A DNA stretch of 64,000 nucleotides from Pseudoips prasinana (lineage: Eukaryota > Arthropoda > Insecta > Lepidoptera > Nolidae): contig OX621260.1 in assembly GCA_951640165.1 (NCBI GenBank), positions 12,852,001 to 12,916,000 on the forward strand. Reading direction: 5' to 3'. A model generated the notes under the pieces. That model was not told where the DNA came from, searched no databases, and saw nothing but the letters and a program-made list of their open reading frames with translations. This document shows positions 30,180 to 38,800 of the stretch, piece after piece (the first letter of the stretch is position 1; every line of letters begins with the position of its first letter). The position numbers and the translations under genes are program-made.

Positions 30180-30428
30180 AGACACGGCCGTTCGGACATT
30201 ATTCATTCACGACCATCTGATCCCAAACTAAGCAGAGCTTGCACTATGGAAACCAGATAAGTGATGATTCTACTTTTTCTTGGTAAATACATAATTTTAT
30301 AGATAATTACACCCAGGACGATAAACAGACATGTTCATGAACACAAATACTATCTGTCCTGGGTGGGAATTGAAGCCACGACCTGCAGCGTTAAAAGCAA
30401 TTATCTAAGGACTACGCCAATCAAATTA
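30180..30428 (-). mobile_element. tRNA-derived SINE, family E
   Basis: Tail GACACGGCCGTTCGGACATT, CATCTGATCCCAAACTAAGC, then CTGTCCTGGGTGGGAATTGA (decayed B-box) and ACTACGCCAATCAAATTA (A-box side). Confidence 0.75.
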
Positions 30429-30800
30429 TCAAGACAATAAGTTTATTCAAAAGAAATTCAACAAAATAAAATAAAATTCAAATATAAATTTATTTCAAGA
30501 TACAACTCTAGTCGCCATTATATCCTCATTTACCTCCTCCTACTTGTTTTACGCATAATTGATTTTGTGGATACACCAATATTTGTAAAAATTAAAGTGT
30601 CTTGTAATTATATCAACAAGTCTAGTAATACTTTTCTTCGTTTTCTTCTTGTCATTCAAATTAACTGCAAAATTGATCAAATTGAAATCGGCATTGTTTT
30701 TGAGGAAGTAAATAAGAGAAATCGGAACGTCAATTATATTTTTTTAAGACCCGTTTTTGACCGACAGTTTGTTTGAGACCCGCTGGACGATTACATTTAT
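30429..30800. other. Unannotated AT-rich stretch
   Basis: No gene recognised. AAAATAAAATAAAATTC at 30462-30480 may be a decayed retroelement tail. Confidence 0.35.
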
Positions 30801-30801
30801 T

Positions 30802-31142
30802 GGAACGAAGTTCCTTATCGCGCGTTGTGAAAGGGGGCTAGACGGAAAAAAATCTTACGAAAAGCTGTCACGACACTTTTTGCAGCTGTACGGCGTGCTC
30901 ATGTTTCTCTGTCTGTCTCTCTCTCTCTCTCTCTCTTATAGAAAGCAAGCCAGATATTTTCATTTCTATTTCGCATTGAAGAGTGTGGGGTCTCGACGAT
31001 TATTTTTGTTGAGTGTATACAGGTTTTTGGAACGACGTTCCTTATCGCGCGTTGTGAAAGGGGGCTAGACGGAAAAAAATCTCACGAAAAGTTGTCACGA
31101 CACTTTTTGCAGCTGTGCGGCGTGCGCATTTTTCTATGTCTG

Positions 31143-31173
<31 letters not shown>

Positions 31174-31325
31174 TATAGAAAACAAGCCAGATATTTTCAT
31201 TTCTATTTCGCATTGAACAGTGTGGTGTCGCGACGATTATTTTTGTTGAGTGTATACAGGTTTTTAATACATATTAATTAATAAGAAATAACTTCGTTCT
31301 ATCCGGGTGTCCCTTGATACCTCTC
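30802..31325 (+). mobile_element. Family Q element, tandemly duplicated
   Basis: Unit 1 (30802-31028) and unit 2 (31029-31266) both run GGAACGA(A/C)GTTCCTTATC, GGGGGCTAGACGGAAAAAAA, GTCACGACACTTTTTGCAGC, a (CT)n run, TTATAGAAA(G/A)CAAGCCAGA and GAGTGTATACAGGTTTTT. The right end AATAACTTCGTTCTATCCGG (31287-31306) mirrors the left GAACGAAGTT, so the ends may be inverted repeats of a DNA element. A single-unit copy is at 47675-47985. Confidence 0.7.
30906..30932. repeat. (CT)n microsatellite in family Q unit 1
   Basis: CTGTCTGTCTCTCTCTCTCT run. Equivalent runs are at 31136-31173 and 47785-47815, so the microsatellite belongs to the element. Confidence 0.85.
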
Positions 31326-31596
31326 AAGTTATTTTTTATTTTATTTTTATTGAGAATCCATCGCAACTTTCGCACACCGTACAGTGACTCGGTCGCACCT
31401 GAGCCGGCCCCGCCTGCTGCCCAACTAACACTTACTCTGATTGAAACCATTAAAGTGGCGGAGGTGAAAAGTAAACACGATGGTTACCGCTTTCCACTGC
31501 ACCAGATACACCAGATAACTGCCTGGTACAGAAATTACAATTTTACTATAATGCATATGCTGACTTAAGGGGCATTAAATAATAATATAATAATAT
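31326..31596. other. Unannotated stretch
   Basis: A plus frame (31314-31568) contains a Pro/Ala-rich patch (APEPAPPAAQ) but no domain and no repeat match. Confidence 0.3.
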
Positions 31597-31597
31597 C

Positions 31598-31840
31598 TAG
31601 GGACAGTGTCACACAAATCTTCCTAGCCCCAAACCAAGCAAAGCGTGTACTATGGGTACCAGGCGACGATATACATACTTATATAGATAGATAAATACTT
31701 ATATACATAGAAAACATCCATGACTCCGTAACAAATATTCGTGCTCATCACCCAAATATTTGCACTTACCGGGATTCGAACCCAGGACCACCAGCTTCGT
31801 AGGCAGGAGCACTACCAACTAGGCTACGGTGACCGTCAAT
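31598..31840 (-). mobile_element. tRNA-derived SINE, family E (subtype 2)
   Basis: Inverse of 9289-9500: CTAGCCCCAAACCAAGCAAA, GTACTATGGGTACCAGGCG, CGGGATTCGAACCCAGGACC (B-box), CTACCAACTAGGCTACGGTG (A-box). Good copy. Confidence 0.8.
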
Positions 31841-31884
31841 AGGCCGACTATTAACAAAACATATTTATGGTTTTGTGCCAAAAT

Positions 31885-32245
31885 AATGTCCTTCTAGCGG
31901 AATTACAGTCACAGCGGCCAGTCTCAATGGAGACTAGCCAATTGCGCAGGACATATTATAGTGCACAAGTGTGTGCGCAAACTCAGGGGCACTTTCTATT
32001 CCATCACTCTCATGATCCGATGGGACGATTAGCGACACGACTGGAAAGAGGCCAGGTACAGGAGCGACGGCTTTACGTGCTCTCTATGGCACAGGTGCAT
32101 AATAACGCCAACTCCCAGACTTCAGGCTGTAACTTAGAAATTTTTCTTTTTGCAGAATTATCCCAAAGTCACTATTGGCTCGATCCGGGATTTGAACCCA
32201 AGACCTCGTTATCTGCAAGTGAACACGCTAACGAGGCAGTTAAAG
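31885..32245 (-). mobile_element. tRNA-derived long SINE, family F
   Basis: AGCGGCCAGTCTCAATGGAG, AGGACATATTATAGTGCAC, CTCATGATCCGATGGGACGA, AGGAGCGACGGCTTTACGTG (central domain), then GATCCGGGATTTGAACCCAA (B-box) near 32180-32205. Colinear with 11560-11890. Confidence 0.75.
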
Positions 32246-32568
32246 TCAACAATATTGATTAAAAATGTAAACAAAAGAAAAGTGCAATGGATTGAATATT
32301 TTTATAAGTTTAGATTTTTAAATAAACTTTAGGGTTGACTTATAATTTGCTATAAATCAACCTACTACTGGCAGATTGTAGTTTATTCATAAGTTTAAAA
32401 AGAAAACTAAAATGATCAAAATTCGTGCAAATTTATTGCACAATTTTTCTATACAAAACAAATGTCCAAATATTTTTGGAAATTAAGCTAAAATAGTGAG
32501 CGCATTTTTGGATGCCAATATATACATATAGATAAATACAATTATTTCATATAACTTTGCTCTTCGTT
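32246..32568. other. Unannotated AT-rich stretch
   Basis: No element or gene recognised. Confidence 0.4.
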
Positions 32569-32571
32569 TTT

Positions 32572-32728
32572 ATCCGCGTTAAACTTTATAAATTATAGCC
32601 TATGTGTTATTCGGATATATTAGCTATATTACTACAAAGTTTCATCAAAATCCGTTCGGTAGTTTTTGCGAGAAGAAGTAACAATCATCCAGAAGTAACA
32701 ATAACGCACAAACTTTCGCATTTATAAT
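32572..32728 (-). mobile_element. Helitron (Lep1-like), left arm
   Basis: CCGCGTTAAACTTTATAAAT, TATAGCCTATGTGTTATTCG, AAGTTTCATCAAAATCCGTT and ACAAACTTTCGCATTTATAA are the inverse of 34642-34800. The CTAG end is missing. Confidence 0.65.
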
Positions 32729-32757
32729 ATTGTCTTGGTAGGGGTGTACCTGCGTAC

Positions 32758-33264
32758 TCTGCCCAGCACACTCTCGCTGAGTGCCCGGCCTGGGAGGCCG
32801 AAAGGCGAGTCTTGGTCGCAGAGATCGGACGGGATCTGCCCCCGCCGGCAATTGTAGGGGCGATGCTGGTGGGTAACCCCCCCAAATGGGACGCCGTGGT
32901 CTCCTTTTGTAAGGCAGTCATGCTCCAAAAGGAGGCCGCCGAGCGGGAGCGGGAGAGAGTCGATCCTGCTCGCAGACGGAGGTGGCGTCGGGGCGGCGCC
33001 GCGGCGGCGGTAGCCGGTAGCCCAACTCCCCCTCGGGGCTGCGGCGGCAGTCAGAGAAGTGTCCTCTACTGCCGCCACGTGCAAGCAGCTCTGGGAAGAC
33101 AGCGTACTGTTTGTGGCGCAGTCGCTGTGCCGTACTGGCAGGAGCCGGCAATAGGGGAGGGCAATTCTGAGCCCTCCCAGGGTTGTGTCCCGACCATCTG
33201 GGACATGGCGCAAAAAGGGGGGTACCGGTGCAGCATACCCGCGTTCTCGGGGCTCCCCCCATAA
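32758..33264 (+). pseudogene. R1-clade LINE reverse transcriptase, C-terminal end
   Basis: The frame opens exactly at the insertion point with SAQHTLAECPAWEAERRVL, then DLPPPAIVGAMLVG, WDAVVSFCKAVMLQKEAAER, an Arg/Ala/Gly-rich stretch (PARRRRWRRGGAAAAVAG) and a TAA at 33262. The HxxxxCP zinc-knuckle remnant, SFCxxVMxxKE and basic tail are typical of the C-terminus of R1-clade proteins (R1, TRAS, SART, Waldo). Only about 168 of roughly 1000 residues remain, so it is inert. GC content is strikingly above its neighbours. Alternative: another Jockey/R1-superfamily clade. Confidence 0.78.
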
Positions 33265-33384
33265 GGCGCCAAGAGAAGTCCACGGCAGGTAGGTTTAGTC
33301 GGTGCGAGTCCGACATACCCACCCGTAGACACTTTTTGCGGGTGGCATGAGTAGGCATTCCCCCTGCCATAACAAAAAAAAAAC
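32758..33384 (+). mobile_element. 5'-truncated R1-clade LINE with 16-bp target duplication
   Basis: A 627-bp GC-rich insert ends in a 12-nt A-run (33372-33383) and is flanked by GGGTGTACCTGCGTAC at 32742-32757 and 33385-33400. Removing it restores the J block seen uninterrupted at 34585-34640. Its 3' UTR (33265-33370) has a CACCCGTAGAC...GCGGGTG stem. Confidence 0.88.
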
Positions 33385-33400
33385 GGGTGTACCTGCGTAC

Positions 33401-33432
33401 AGCACTTCGACCCTTCAGGATCTTTTGTACTA
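33401..33432 (+). repeat. Family J block, right piece
   Basis: AGCACTTCGACCCTTCAGGA then TCTTTTGTACTA. Continues the J piece at 32730-32757 after the R1 insert. Confidence 0.7.
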
Positions 33433-33464
33433 AAAGTAGGTAAGGTTTTGTATTAAATAAGACC

Positions 33465-33612
33465 TGAAAACGCGTAAGCAACACAGCTATGCAACGAATT
33501 CCGGTATAGAAATACATAGCAACTTGTACTACTTTGTTGACTAGAGCAGTCAGTTCAAGCTGACTTTGTACTAATGATGATTGGCTAGGATCACTCTACA
33601 CGCAGCAAATTT
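33465..33612 (+). repeat. Family P block, copy 1
   Basis: CACAGCTATGCAACGAATTC, CAACTTGTACTACTTTGTTG, GTTCAAGCTGACTTTGTACT and GGCTAGGATCACTCTACACG. Copies at 34015-34160 (plus) and 34445-34565 (minus). Confidence 0.7.
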
Positions 33613-33784
33613 CTATACTTGCTAGACCAATTTAGCCTACCCTCGCCTTGTCGAGTGAAGGTGTGTAAGACTCCTAGCCTAAAACACCACGTTCAAAAAA
33701 ATATCCTAAATTTTTGGATAATATGTAATCACAAATAATTACAAAACCAGATTTAATTTTATCACATTTAAGAGAGGTAGGGCA
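33613..33784. other. Unannotated filler inside the inverted repeat
   Basis: AT-rich, no match seen. Confidence 0.35.
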
Positions 33785-33985
33785 CAGTGCTCATTAGCTC
33801 AAAGAGCAGCCCGACTGGGCAAGTACCTCCACCTTACAGAAGACATGAGTAAGGTAACCAGAGCTCATCGGGGTGGGGGGAAGGGTCGGGGACACTTGTT
33901 TGCTGGATCTTTTGAAGGCCGGCAACGCACCCGCGACGCCTCTGGTGTTGCGAGTGTACATGGGCGGCGGTGAACACTTAATTCA
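33785..33985 (+). repeat. Family D repeat
   Basis: CTCAAAGAGCAGCCCGACTG, CCAGAGCTCATCGGGGTGGG, GGCCGGCAACGCACCCGCGA and GTACATGGGCGGCGGTGAAC are colinear with 6705-7030. Confidence 0.7.
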
Positions 33986-34014
33986 ATAAAAAAAATATTT
34001 CAATAACTCATTAG

Positions 34015-34160
34015 AATGAGTAAGCGTGACAGCTATGCAACAAATTCTGGTACAGAAAGTACATCGCAACTTGTACTACTTTGTTGACTGGAGCATAAGT
34101 CAGTTCAAGCTGACTTTATTCTAATGATGATTAGCTAGGATCACTCTTCATGCTGCAAAG
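34015..34160 (+). repeat. Family P block, copy 2
   Basis: GTGACAGCTATGCAACAAAT, CAACTTGTACTACTTTGTTG, GACTGGAGCATAAGTCAGTT and CTAATGATGATTAGCTAGGA. Closest to copy 3. Confidence 0.7.
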
Positions 34161-34267
34161 TGGCTTAGATGTTTAAAGCTTTAAACGTAGCACGTTAACT
34201 ACTATGGTTACTAACTGCCAAAGAATTAGCGACTGCAGTAAATAGTTAGGCCGTACTGAGTAATAGC

Positions 34268-34350
34268 TCTTGATTGCCGCGTTGTTGTAGCGGTAGTGTG
34301 TTCAAATGAAATGAGGTCCTGGGTTCTTAACCTGGGTCGAGCCAAAAAGT
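34268..34350 (+). mobile_element. tRNA-like SINE head (family F-like)
   Basis: GCCGCGTTGTTGTAGCGGTA (A-box side), TCCTGGGTTCTTAACCTGGG (decayed B-box) and AGCCAAAAAGTGATTTTTTA match the start of 28513-28600. The body is replaced by a family S scrap. Confidence 0.55.
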
Positions 34351-34357
34351 GATTTTT

Positions 34358-34425
34358 TATACATACATAAATACATAGACTCACGGCTGTCCCTTTGAGA
34401 AACAACCGTCAGTCTATATATTTAT
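34358..34425 (-). mobile_element. Family S LINE 3' end scrap
   Basis: TACATACATAAATACATAGA and CTCACGGCTGTCCCTTTGAG are the inverse of the PSGKQA-stop-(TATG)n end at 14030-14083. Confidence 0.5.
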
Positions 34426-34444
34426 ATATTACGAATAAAAAATC

Positions 34445-34565
34445 AATCATCATTAGTATAAAGTCAGCTTACACCGACTTATGCTCCAGTCAACAAAGTA
34501 ATACAAGTTGCTACGTACTTTCTGTACCAGAATTTTTTGCATAGCTATCTCGCTTACATATTCTA
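34445..34565 (-). repeat. Family P block, copy 3 (right arm)
   Basis: ATCATCATTAGTATAAAGTC, CGACTTATGCTCCAGTCAAC and GTACTTTCTGTACCAGAATT are the inverse of copy 2. Confidence 0.7.
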
Positions 34566-34584
34566 ATGTCTTATATAACTATTT

Positions 34585-34641
34585 TAGTACAAAAGATCCT
34601 GAAGGGTCGAAGTGCTGTACGCAAGTACACCCCTACCAAGA
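34585..34641 (-). repeat. Family J block, uninterrupted (right arm)
   Basis: TAGTACAAAAGATCCTGAAG, GGTCGAAGTGCTGTACGCAA, GTACACCCCTACCAAGAC. It gives the empty-site sequence for the R1 insertion at 32758. Confidence 0.75.
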
Positions 34642-34800
34642 CAATATTATGAATGCGAAAGTTTGATGTTTGATACTCTTTCACGCAAAAACTACCGGAC
34701 AGATTTTGATGAAACTTTGTGGTAATATAGCTTATATATCCGATTTACACATTGGCTATAATTTATGAAGTTTAACGCGGGTAAAACCGCGGGGCACTAG
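34642..34800 (+). mobile_element. Helitron (Lep1-like), right arm
   Basis: AATATTATGAATGCGAAAGT, CTCTTTCACGCAAAAACTAC, GATGAAACTTTGTGGTAATA, TTTAACGCGGGTAAAACCGC and GGGGCACTAG followed by T. Typical CTAG|T Helitron 3' end. Confidence 0.75.
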
Positions 34801-35146
34801 TACTGTATAATTCTTATACTGGTCCCTATAAAAACGTAGCTTATCTGCTATCAGTTGTTCGCGACAGACAAAGCGACGTGCAGATATTACCGAAGGGCTG
34901 GCAGGGAGTGGGCGGGAGGCAAGTTATAGCTAGTCTACCATACCGTTATCTTGCAGTATAGAGCTATACATATATAGTCTTAGTAAATAGTAAGTCTGCT
35001 CTAAAGCTGCATTAGAAATAGACAATAATTTATGTTCATTTAGTTACACTCAATTTCATTCGAGGCACCGTTGGAGTTCCTCCAAGGCTCTTATGGGAGG
35101 TGATTTTTTAAAGTTATATTTTTATTTATCCCCTCACTAGGCGTGC
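34801..35146. other. Unannotated stretch
   Basis: A small GC-rich patch (GGGCTGGCAGGGAGTGGGCG) at 34895-34925. No gene or repeat match. Confidence 0.35.
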
Positions 35147-35429
35147 CCGCGGTTTGACCCGCGTTAAACTTTATAAATTATCACAGCTCCTCCCCCGTAG
35201 CGTGATAATATGTTCACCCGACCTCTTAGTAATATTCATGCAAAATTTTAAGTAAATCCATGCTGTACTTTTCGAGTTTAGCCCGGACATACATATAGAC
35301 AATTTACAAAAATTCTAAAAACTATAATTTTGGCTTCGATATCGATTGTAGATCACGCCCCAAGTATCCTTTTAAAAAAATATTCAATGTTTAGTTTTGA
35401 CTTTCCTACGATTTTATTATATGTATAGA
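35147..35429 (-). mobile_element. Non-autonomous Helitron (subfamily 2)
   Basis: Minus strand: A|TCTATACATATAATAAAATC to AACCGCGGGCACGCCTAG|T. Internal CCCGGACATAC, GAATATTACTAAGAGGTCGG and ATTATCACGC are shared with the plus copy at 52897-53225. Confidence 0.8.
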
Positions 35430-35433
35430 TACT

Positions 35434-35600
35434 GAAAAGTCGGTACAATTTTTTTTCATTTCGGTAGTCGTTCTATGCACAAGCGCTTAGTGGAGTGATT
35501 GATTTTTAATTGTCAATTGTCTATTCTCGCATAATGACATGTCGGTACAATTGTGTGATTTCGTTAGTCGTTCTGTGCACAAGTGCTTAGGGTAAGTGTT
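35434..35600. repeat. Imperfect direct repeat, about 50-bp units
   Basis: GTCGGTACAATT...TTTCGGTAGTCGTTCTATGC-ACAAGCGCTTAG (35437-35491) recurs as GTCGGTACAATTGTGTGATT-TCGTTAGTCGTTCTGTGC-ACAAGTGCTTAG (35541-35590). Non-coding. Confidence 0.7.
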
Positions 35601-35850
35601 TGTTTTTCAGGTATAATTTATTTATTCTTTCATTAGATACAATTTTAGTTCCTTATTGAAGTAGGTATTAACAATAACTGTACTACAATTCACCAGTGAG
35701 ATAATGGGAATAGCTGAGCCATAAGTAATATCAGTTACAAAGAATATAAACAGTTAATTTCTATTGCATTGCATCAAAATTGTTAGAGACTTAAGATTCT
35801 TCTTTCAGATATCATGCTTGCGCCATTTTTTACATAACCCAAACGTTAGT
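35601..35850. other. Unannotated stretch
   Basis: AT-rich. Nothing recognised. Confidence 0.35.
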
Positions 35851-35852
35851 GG

Positions 35853-36100
35853 ATTTTTTTTTTTTTTTATATCTGAGTGCGACAAACGAGCAAGTGGGTC
35901 ACCTGATGGTAAGTGATCACCGCCGCCCATAGACACTCGCGACACCAGAGGAGTCGCGAGTGCGTTGCCGGCCTTTTAGAGTCAGCAAACAAGTGTTGTT
36001 GACCCTCCCCCCCACCCCAATGAGCTCTGGCGACCTTACTCACACTCGGAAACACAACATTAAAATTATTAATGTTTTTATTAAGGAATGTCTTCTGTAA
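35853..36100 (-). repeat. Family D repeat (full copy)
   Basis: T-run, CGACAAACGAGCAAGTGGGT, CACCTGATGGTAAGTGATCA, CACTCGCGACACCAGAGGAG, TGCGTTGCCGGCC, CCAATGAGCTCTGGCGACCT and TTAAGGAATGTCTTCTGTAA. The most complete D copy, about 245 bp. Confidence 0.75.
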
Positions 36101-36102
36101 GG

Positions 36103-36268
36103 TATGCCATAATCGCCACCATTGACAGACTGGTTGGTGTTGTTGGTGATCGCAGTATAGTGATCATAGTACACAGCTGCTGCTCGTTCTCTGATAGAAA
36201 TAACCTGGGGTGGCCTTCTACAACCCCCGCGAGTTTAGTTGGGTGATATACTATGCGTCAGCCACCCA
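36103..36268 (-). mobile_element. Family B fragment
   Basis: GCCATAATCGCCACCATTGA, GACTGGTTGGTG, CGCAGTATAGTGATCATAGT and CTGATAGAAATAACC. The RTE-like tail is missing because family D abuts it. Confidence 0.6.
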
Positions 36269-37200
36269 TTTTACATTATATTACTTAAATGTTTAATTGC
36301 AAAACGACAATGTCACATTGTTGTGTTCAATTAAGTGTATTTTATTATTCTCGTAGAGAAAATAATTTTAAATATTAAACTAAATCATTTCCTTTCAAAT
36401 AAGCTGATAGCAGATGTCAAATTAAGTAGAAGTAAATTTTTTTATTATTAATTTTGTTATGTATTTCTAAGCCCCGTTTCGGTGCATCCTCAAGACCTTA
36501 AAACTTTAAGTCAATTTCTTTTTAGTCTCTGACTGACTCTTATAGTTTATATTATGCTATTTTCCTTTTTGGACTTTTATATTATTTTTTATTTTAGTTT
36601 ATTAGGTTCACCAACAACAAGTTTATACAAGCTCATTTTAAACATAATTATGTAAGTAACAATTGCAGTATAACTTATTACTTATAGGTAAACTCCACAT
36701 GTACAAAACAATGGCACAGTTAAACATAACTACTATCTTAGATCTACTTAACTAATATTAACTTACTTAAAACAACGCGCTTAAAAGTATACCCTGTCAT
36801 GGTCTATTTAAAATCCCGTTTCAACTAATATTTTCTTATCATATGATTGTTTCACAACCATCTCTATAATCCCATATCATGCTTATCTCCAACCTTGCTC
36901 AAAACGTGAATACCTTGTTCAAAATGTCCGATTCAACCCAATCTCATACATTGTATATAACCTTTGCATCCCGACTACCGCTGACCTGCAACATGCCGTA
37001 TAAATCCCATTGTTTCCACCAGATAAATACAATTTAATATGTAGGCTATAGTTTATTATGTGGGTCGTACATTGTCTGGACTTTCAGCCTTTCACACTTA
37101 TTTTATTTATGTGGGGGTGCGGTTGAGTCAGGACTCAATATAATAATATGCAAAGGTAGCTTTAACTCTGGGTCTTTTATTGGCCGTGATCGCTATATAG
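36269..37200. other. Mostly unannotated stretch
   Basis: 36585-36665 (TTTATTAGGTTCACCAACAA, CAAGTTTATACAAGCTC) resembles 55475-55568 and may be the inverse of a LINE 3' end. CCGTTTCGGTGCATCCTCAA at 36476 matches nothing else. No gene. Confidence 0.4.
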
Positions 37201-37207
37201 AAGGAAA

Positions 37208-37425
37208 ATGCATGAAGTACGCAGATGCTCTCACCAGTCCTTAACAGATCGACGAGGTTAATAACTAGGCTCGCGGTCAGTCCATAGATGGGTGACCGCC
37301 AAAGTGGTTTTCTGAGCGTCTCCGTGCTTCGGAGTGCACGATAAGCTGTCGGTCCCGGTAGTAGCCATTCTTGAACAAGCCTGACACCTGGGTAACCACT
37401 GCCATACGATAAGTAAGTAAGTAAG
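37208..37425 (+). mobile_element. 5S-rRNA-derived SINE, family G (plus copy)
   Basis: Head CTCTCACCAGTC, GAGGTTAATAACTAGGCTCG, CGGTCAGTCCATAGATGGGT and GATGGGTGACCGCC (37288-37301) align with the promoter region of 5S rRNA. The central domain TGCTTCGGAGTGCACGATAA (37325-37344) follows with CTGTCGGTCCCGG, then CAAGCCTGACACCTGGGTAA, CCACTGCCATACGATAAG and a (TAAG)4 tail at 37410-37425. This copy fixes the element's orientation. Confidence 0.8.
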
Positions 37426-37452
37426 TCATCATCATCATCAGCCTGATATTTT
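37426..37452 (-). mobile_element. RTE tail scrap
   Basis: TCATCATCATCATCAGCCTG then ATAT is the extreme inverse end of an RTE-tailed element, directly abutting the (TAAG)n tail. Confidence 0.5.
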
Positions 37453-37489
37453 ATTAACATATAGACTAACTATGTGTTATTCTAACCGG

Positions 37490-37637
37490 ATGACGCAGCG
37501 TGGGCAGGCCCCTTACAAGATGGACCGATGATATTGTGCGGGTCGCTGGAATTCGCTGGATGCGGATACCGTCAATTGTGGAGATCTTTGGGGGAGGCCT
37601 TTGTCCAGCAGCTTTCGGCTGACATGATGATGATGTG
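37490..37637 (+). mobile_element. RTE-clade LINE 3' tail, family A
   Basis: GACGCAGCGTGGGCAGGCCC, CTTACAAGATGGACCGATGA, GCGGGTCGCTGGAATTCGCT, GGAGGCCTTTGTCCAGCAGC and ATGATGATGATG. Confidence 0.8.
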
Positions 37638-37644
37638 TTATTCG

Positions 37645-37862
37645 GATATACCCACCCAGGGCAGATATTTTTGTGCATGAAAATGTCTGTTCGTCCTCAG
37701 TCTGGGTGTATATATCTATATAAGTATGTATTTACAAAAGTATTATAATGTAGTATATCAGTTATCTGATTACCATAGTACAAGCTCTGCTTAGTTTGGG
37801 ATCAGATGGCCGTGTGTAAATAATTTCCCAGGATGTCCCAGGATATTATTCTTATATGAGCT
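37645..37862 (+). mobile_element. SINE family E, head partly lost
   Basis: ACCCACCCAGGGCAGATATT, CTGTTCGTCCTCAGTCTGGG, CATAGTACAAGCTCTGCTTA and GATCAGATGGCCGTGTGTAA. Starts after the B-box. Confidence 0.75.
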
Positions 37863-37924
37863 ACATATAGTACTACAACGTTTCGTCAAAATATGTTATA
37901 TAATTAATAGGATAGTGGGTAATG

Positions 37925-38175
37925 ATTTAGTAACTGCTTATTTAAGTGATTGTAAAGTGATTATTTATCTGTTTAAATTATCGAAAGTGATAATTTATAG
38001 CTTTTAATTATCGAAATTTGTAGTTAGCCATATTTTACTACAACTTGTCGGGATCGTTCTATATTAAGGGAAGAATTGAATATTATTATTATGGCGGAAC
38101 TTGTGGTTATACCAGCAGTCGCGCTTTTATGCTACATGCGAATCGTATTATACAATCCTAATGTCAAATTTTGGG
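37925..38175 (-). mobile_element. Family N LINE fragment
   Basis: TTTTACTACAACTTGTCGGG, TTCTATATTAAGGGAAGAA, ATTATTATGGCGGAACTTGT and CAGCAGTCGCGCTTTTATGC are colinear with 41705-41800. Confidence 0.5.
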
Positions 38176-38309
38176 AGATATCGTGATATTTTTGTGTATT
38201 AAAATAGTTATCTCAAATTCCATTTTTATTTTCATAAAAGAACCCACTTTAAAACTTCGTGAAACATTTCGTCAATAAACTTTAGTAGAATTTCAATCCG
38301 TGAGAACAT

Positions 38310-38460
38310 TGTTCAAATCAAATCATTTATTATTTCATTGCATTTGGGTATTACAATAAAATAAGTTTCACCAAAAGCTGCCTAAGAAGGCGTTTGAAAC
38401 ATACAATAGTAACTTAATAAAATAAACTTCTATAGAATGTAAACAAAACAATATTTTTTT
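38310..38460 (-). mobile_element. Probable retroelement 3' end
   Basis: The minus strand reads ...AATGCAATGAAATAATAAATGATTTGATTTG, an A-rich terminus next to CAAATCAAATCA (38315). No coding seen. Confidence 0.35.
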
Positions 38461-38654
38461 ATACTTGCTTAAGAATTACATTTATATGTCAGCGTGTTTT
38501 TGTTTTCCAAATGTCAATAACATATTTTGCAAAAGAGAAAAATGTCAAATATTTGCTCAAAATAGATTTTTGTCATGTCATTAGATTGTTAGTAAATCAG
38601 TACAAAGTGCTACAGTTTTATTATTTCCCTAGCACCTTTCATACATGTTAAGTG
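38461..38654. other. Unannotated stretch
   Basis: AT-rich, nothing recognised. Confidence 0.35.
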
Positions 38655-38800
38655 ACTGTGTGCGTGTATGTTTGTTACTTCTTCACATCTAAACGGCTGG
38701 AGCTATTTTAATAAAATTTGGTACGGAGTTAGCTGACACCCCTGATTAACACATAGGCTATTATTTATAAAGTGCGGGTGAAACCGCGGGGCACAGCTAG
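38655..38800 (+). mobile_element. Helitron (Lep1-like), 3' part
   Basis: ATGTTTGTTACTTCTTCACA, CTAAACGGCTGGAGCTATTT, TAATAAAATTTGGTACGGAG, CACATAGGCTATTATTTATA and AACCGCGGGGCACAGCTAG|T. Confidence 0.75.

Larger units (their letters stand above)
32570..34800. repeat. Large imperfect inverted repeat (arms: Helitron-J-P)
   Basis: Left arm: Lep1-like Helitron (minus), J block, P block. Right arm: P (minus), J (minus), Helitron (plus). Arm order and orientation mirror each other. The left arm is interrupted by an R1-clade insertion. The interior holds a family D repeat, another P copy and SINE/LINE scraps. Confidence 0.65.

Noticed and set aside
32918..33517. 199-codon minus-strand ORF over the GC-rich block
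   Set aside because: It is the antisense shadow of the R1-clade coding frame and runs across the insertion boundary and target duplication.
37208..37305. 5S rRNA gene
   Set aside because: Only the internal promoter half resembles 5S; the 5' and 3' ends of 5S are missing and a SINE body follows.
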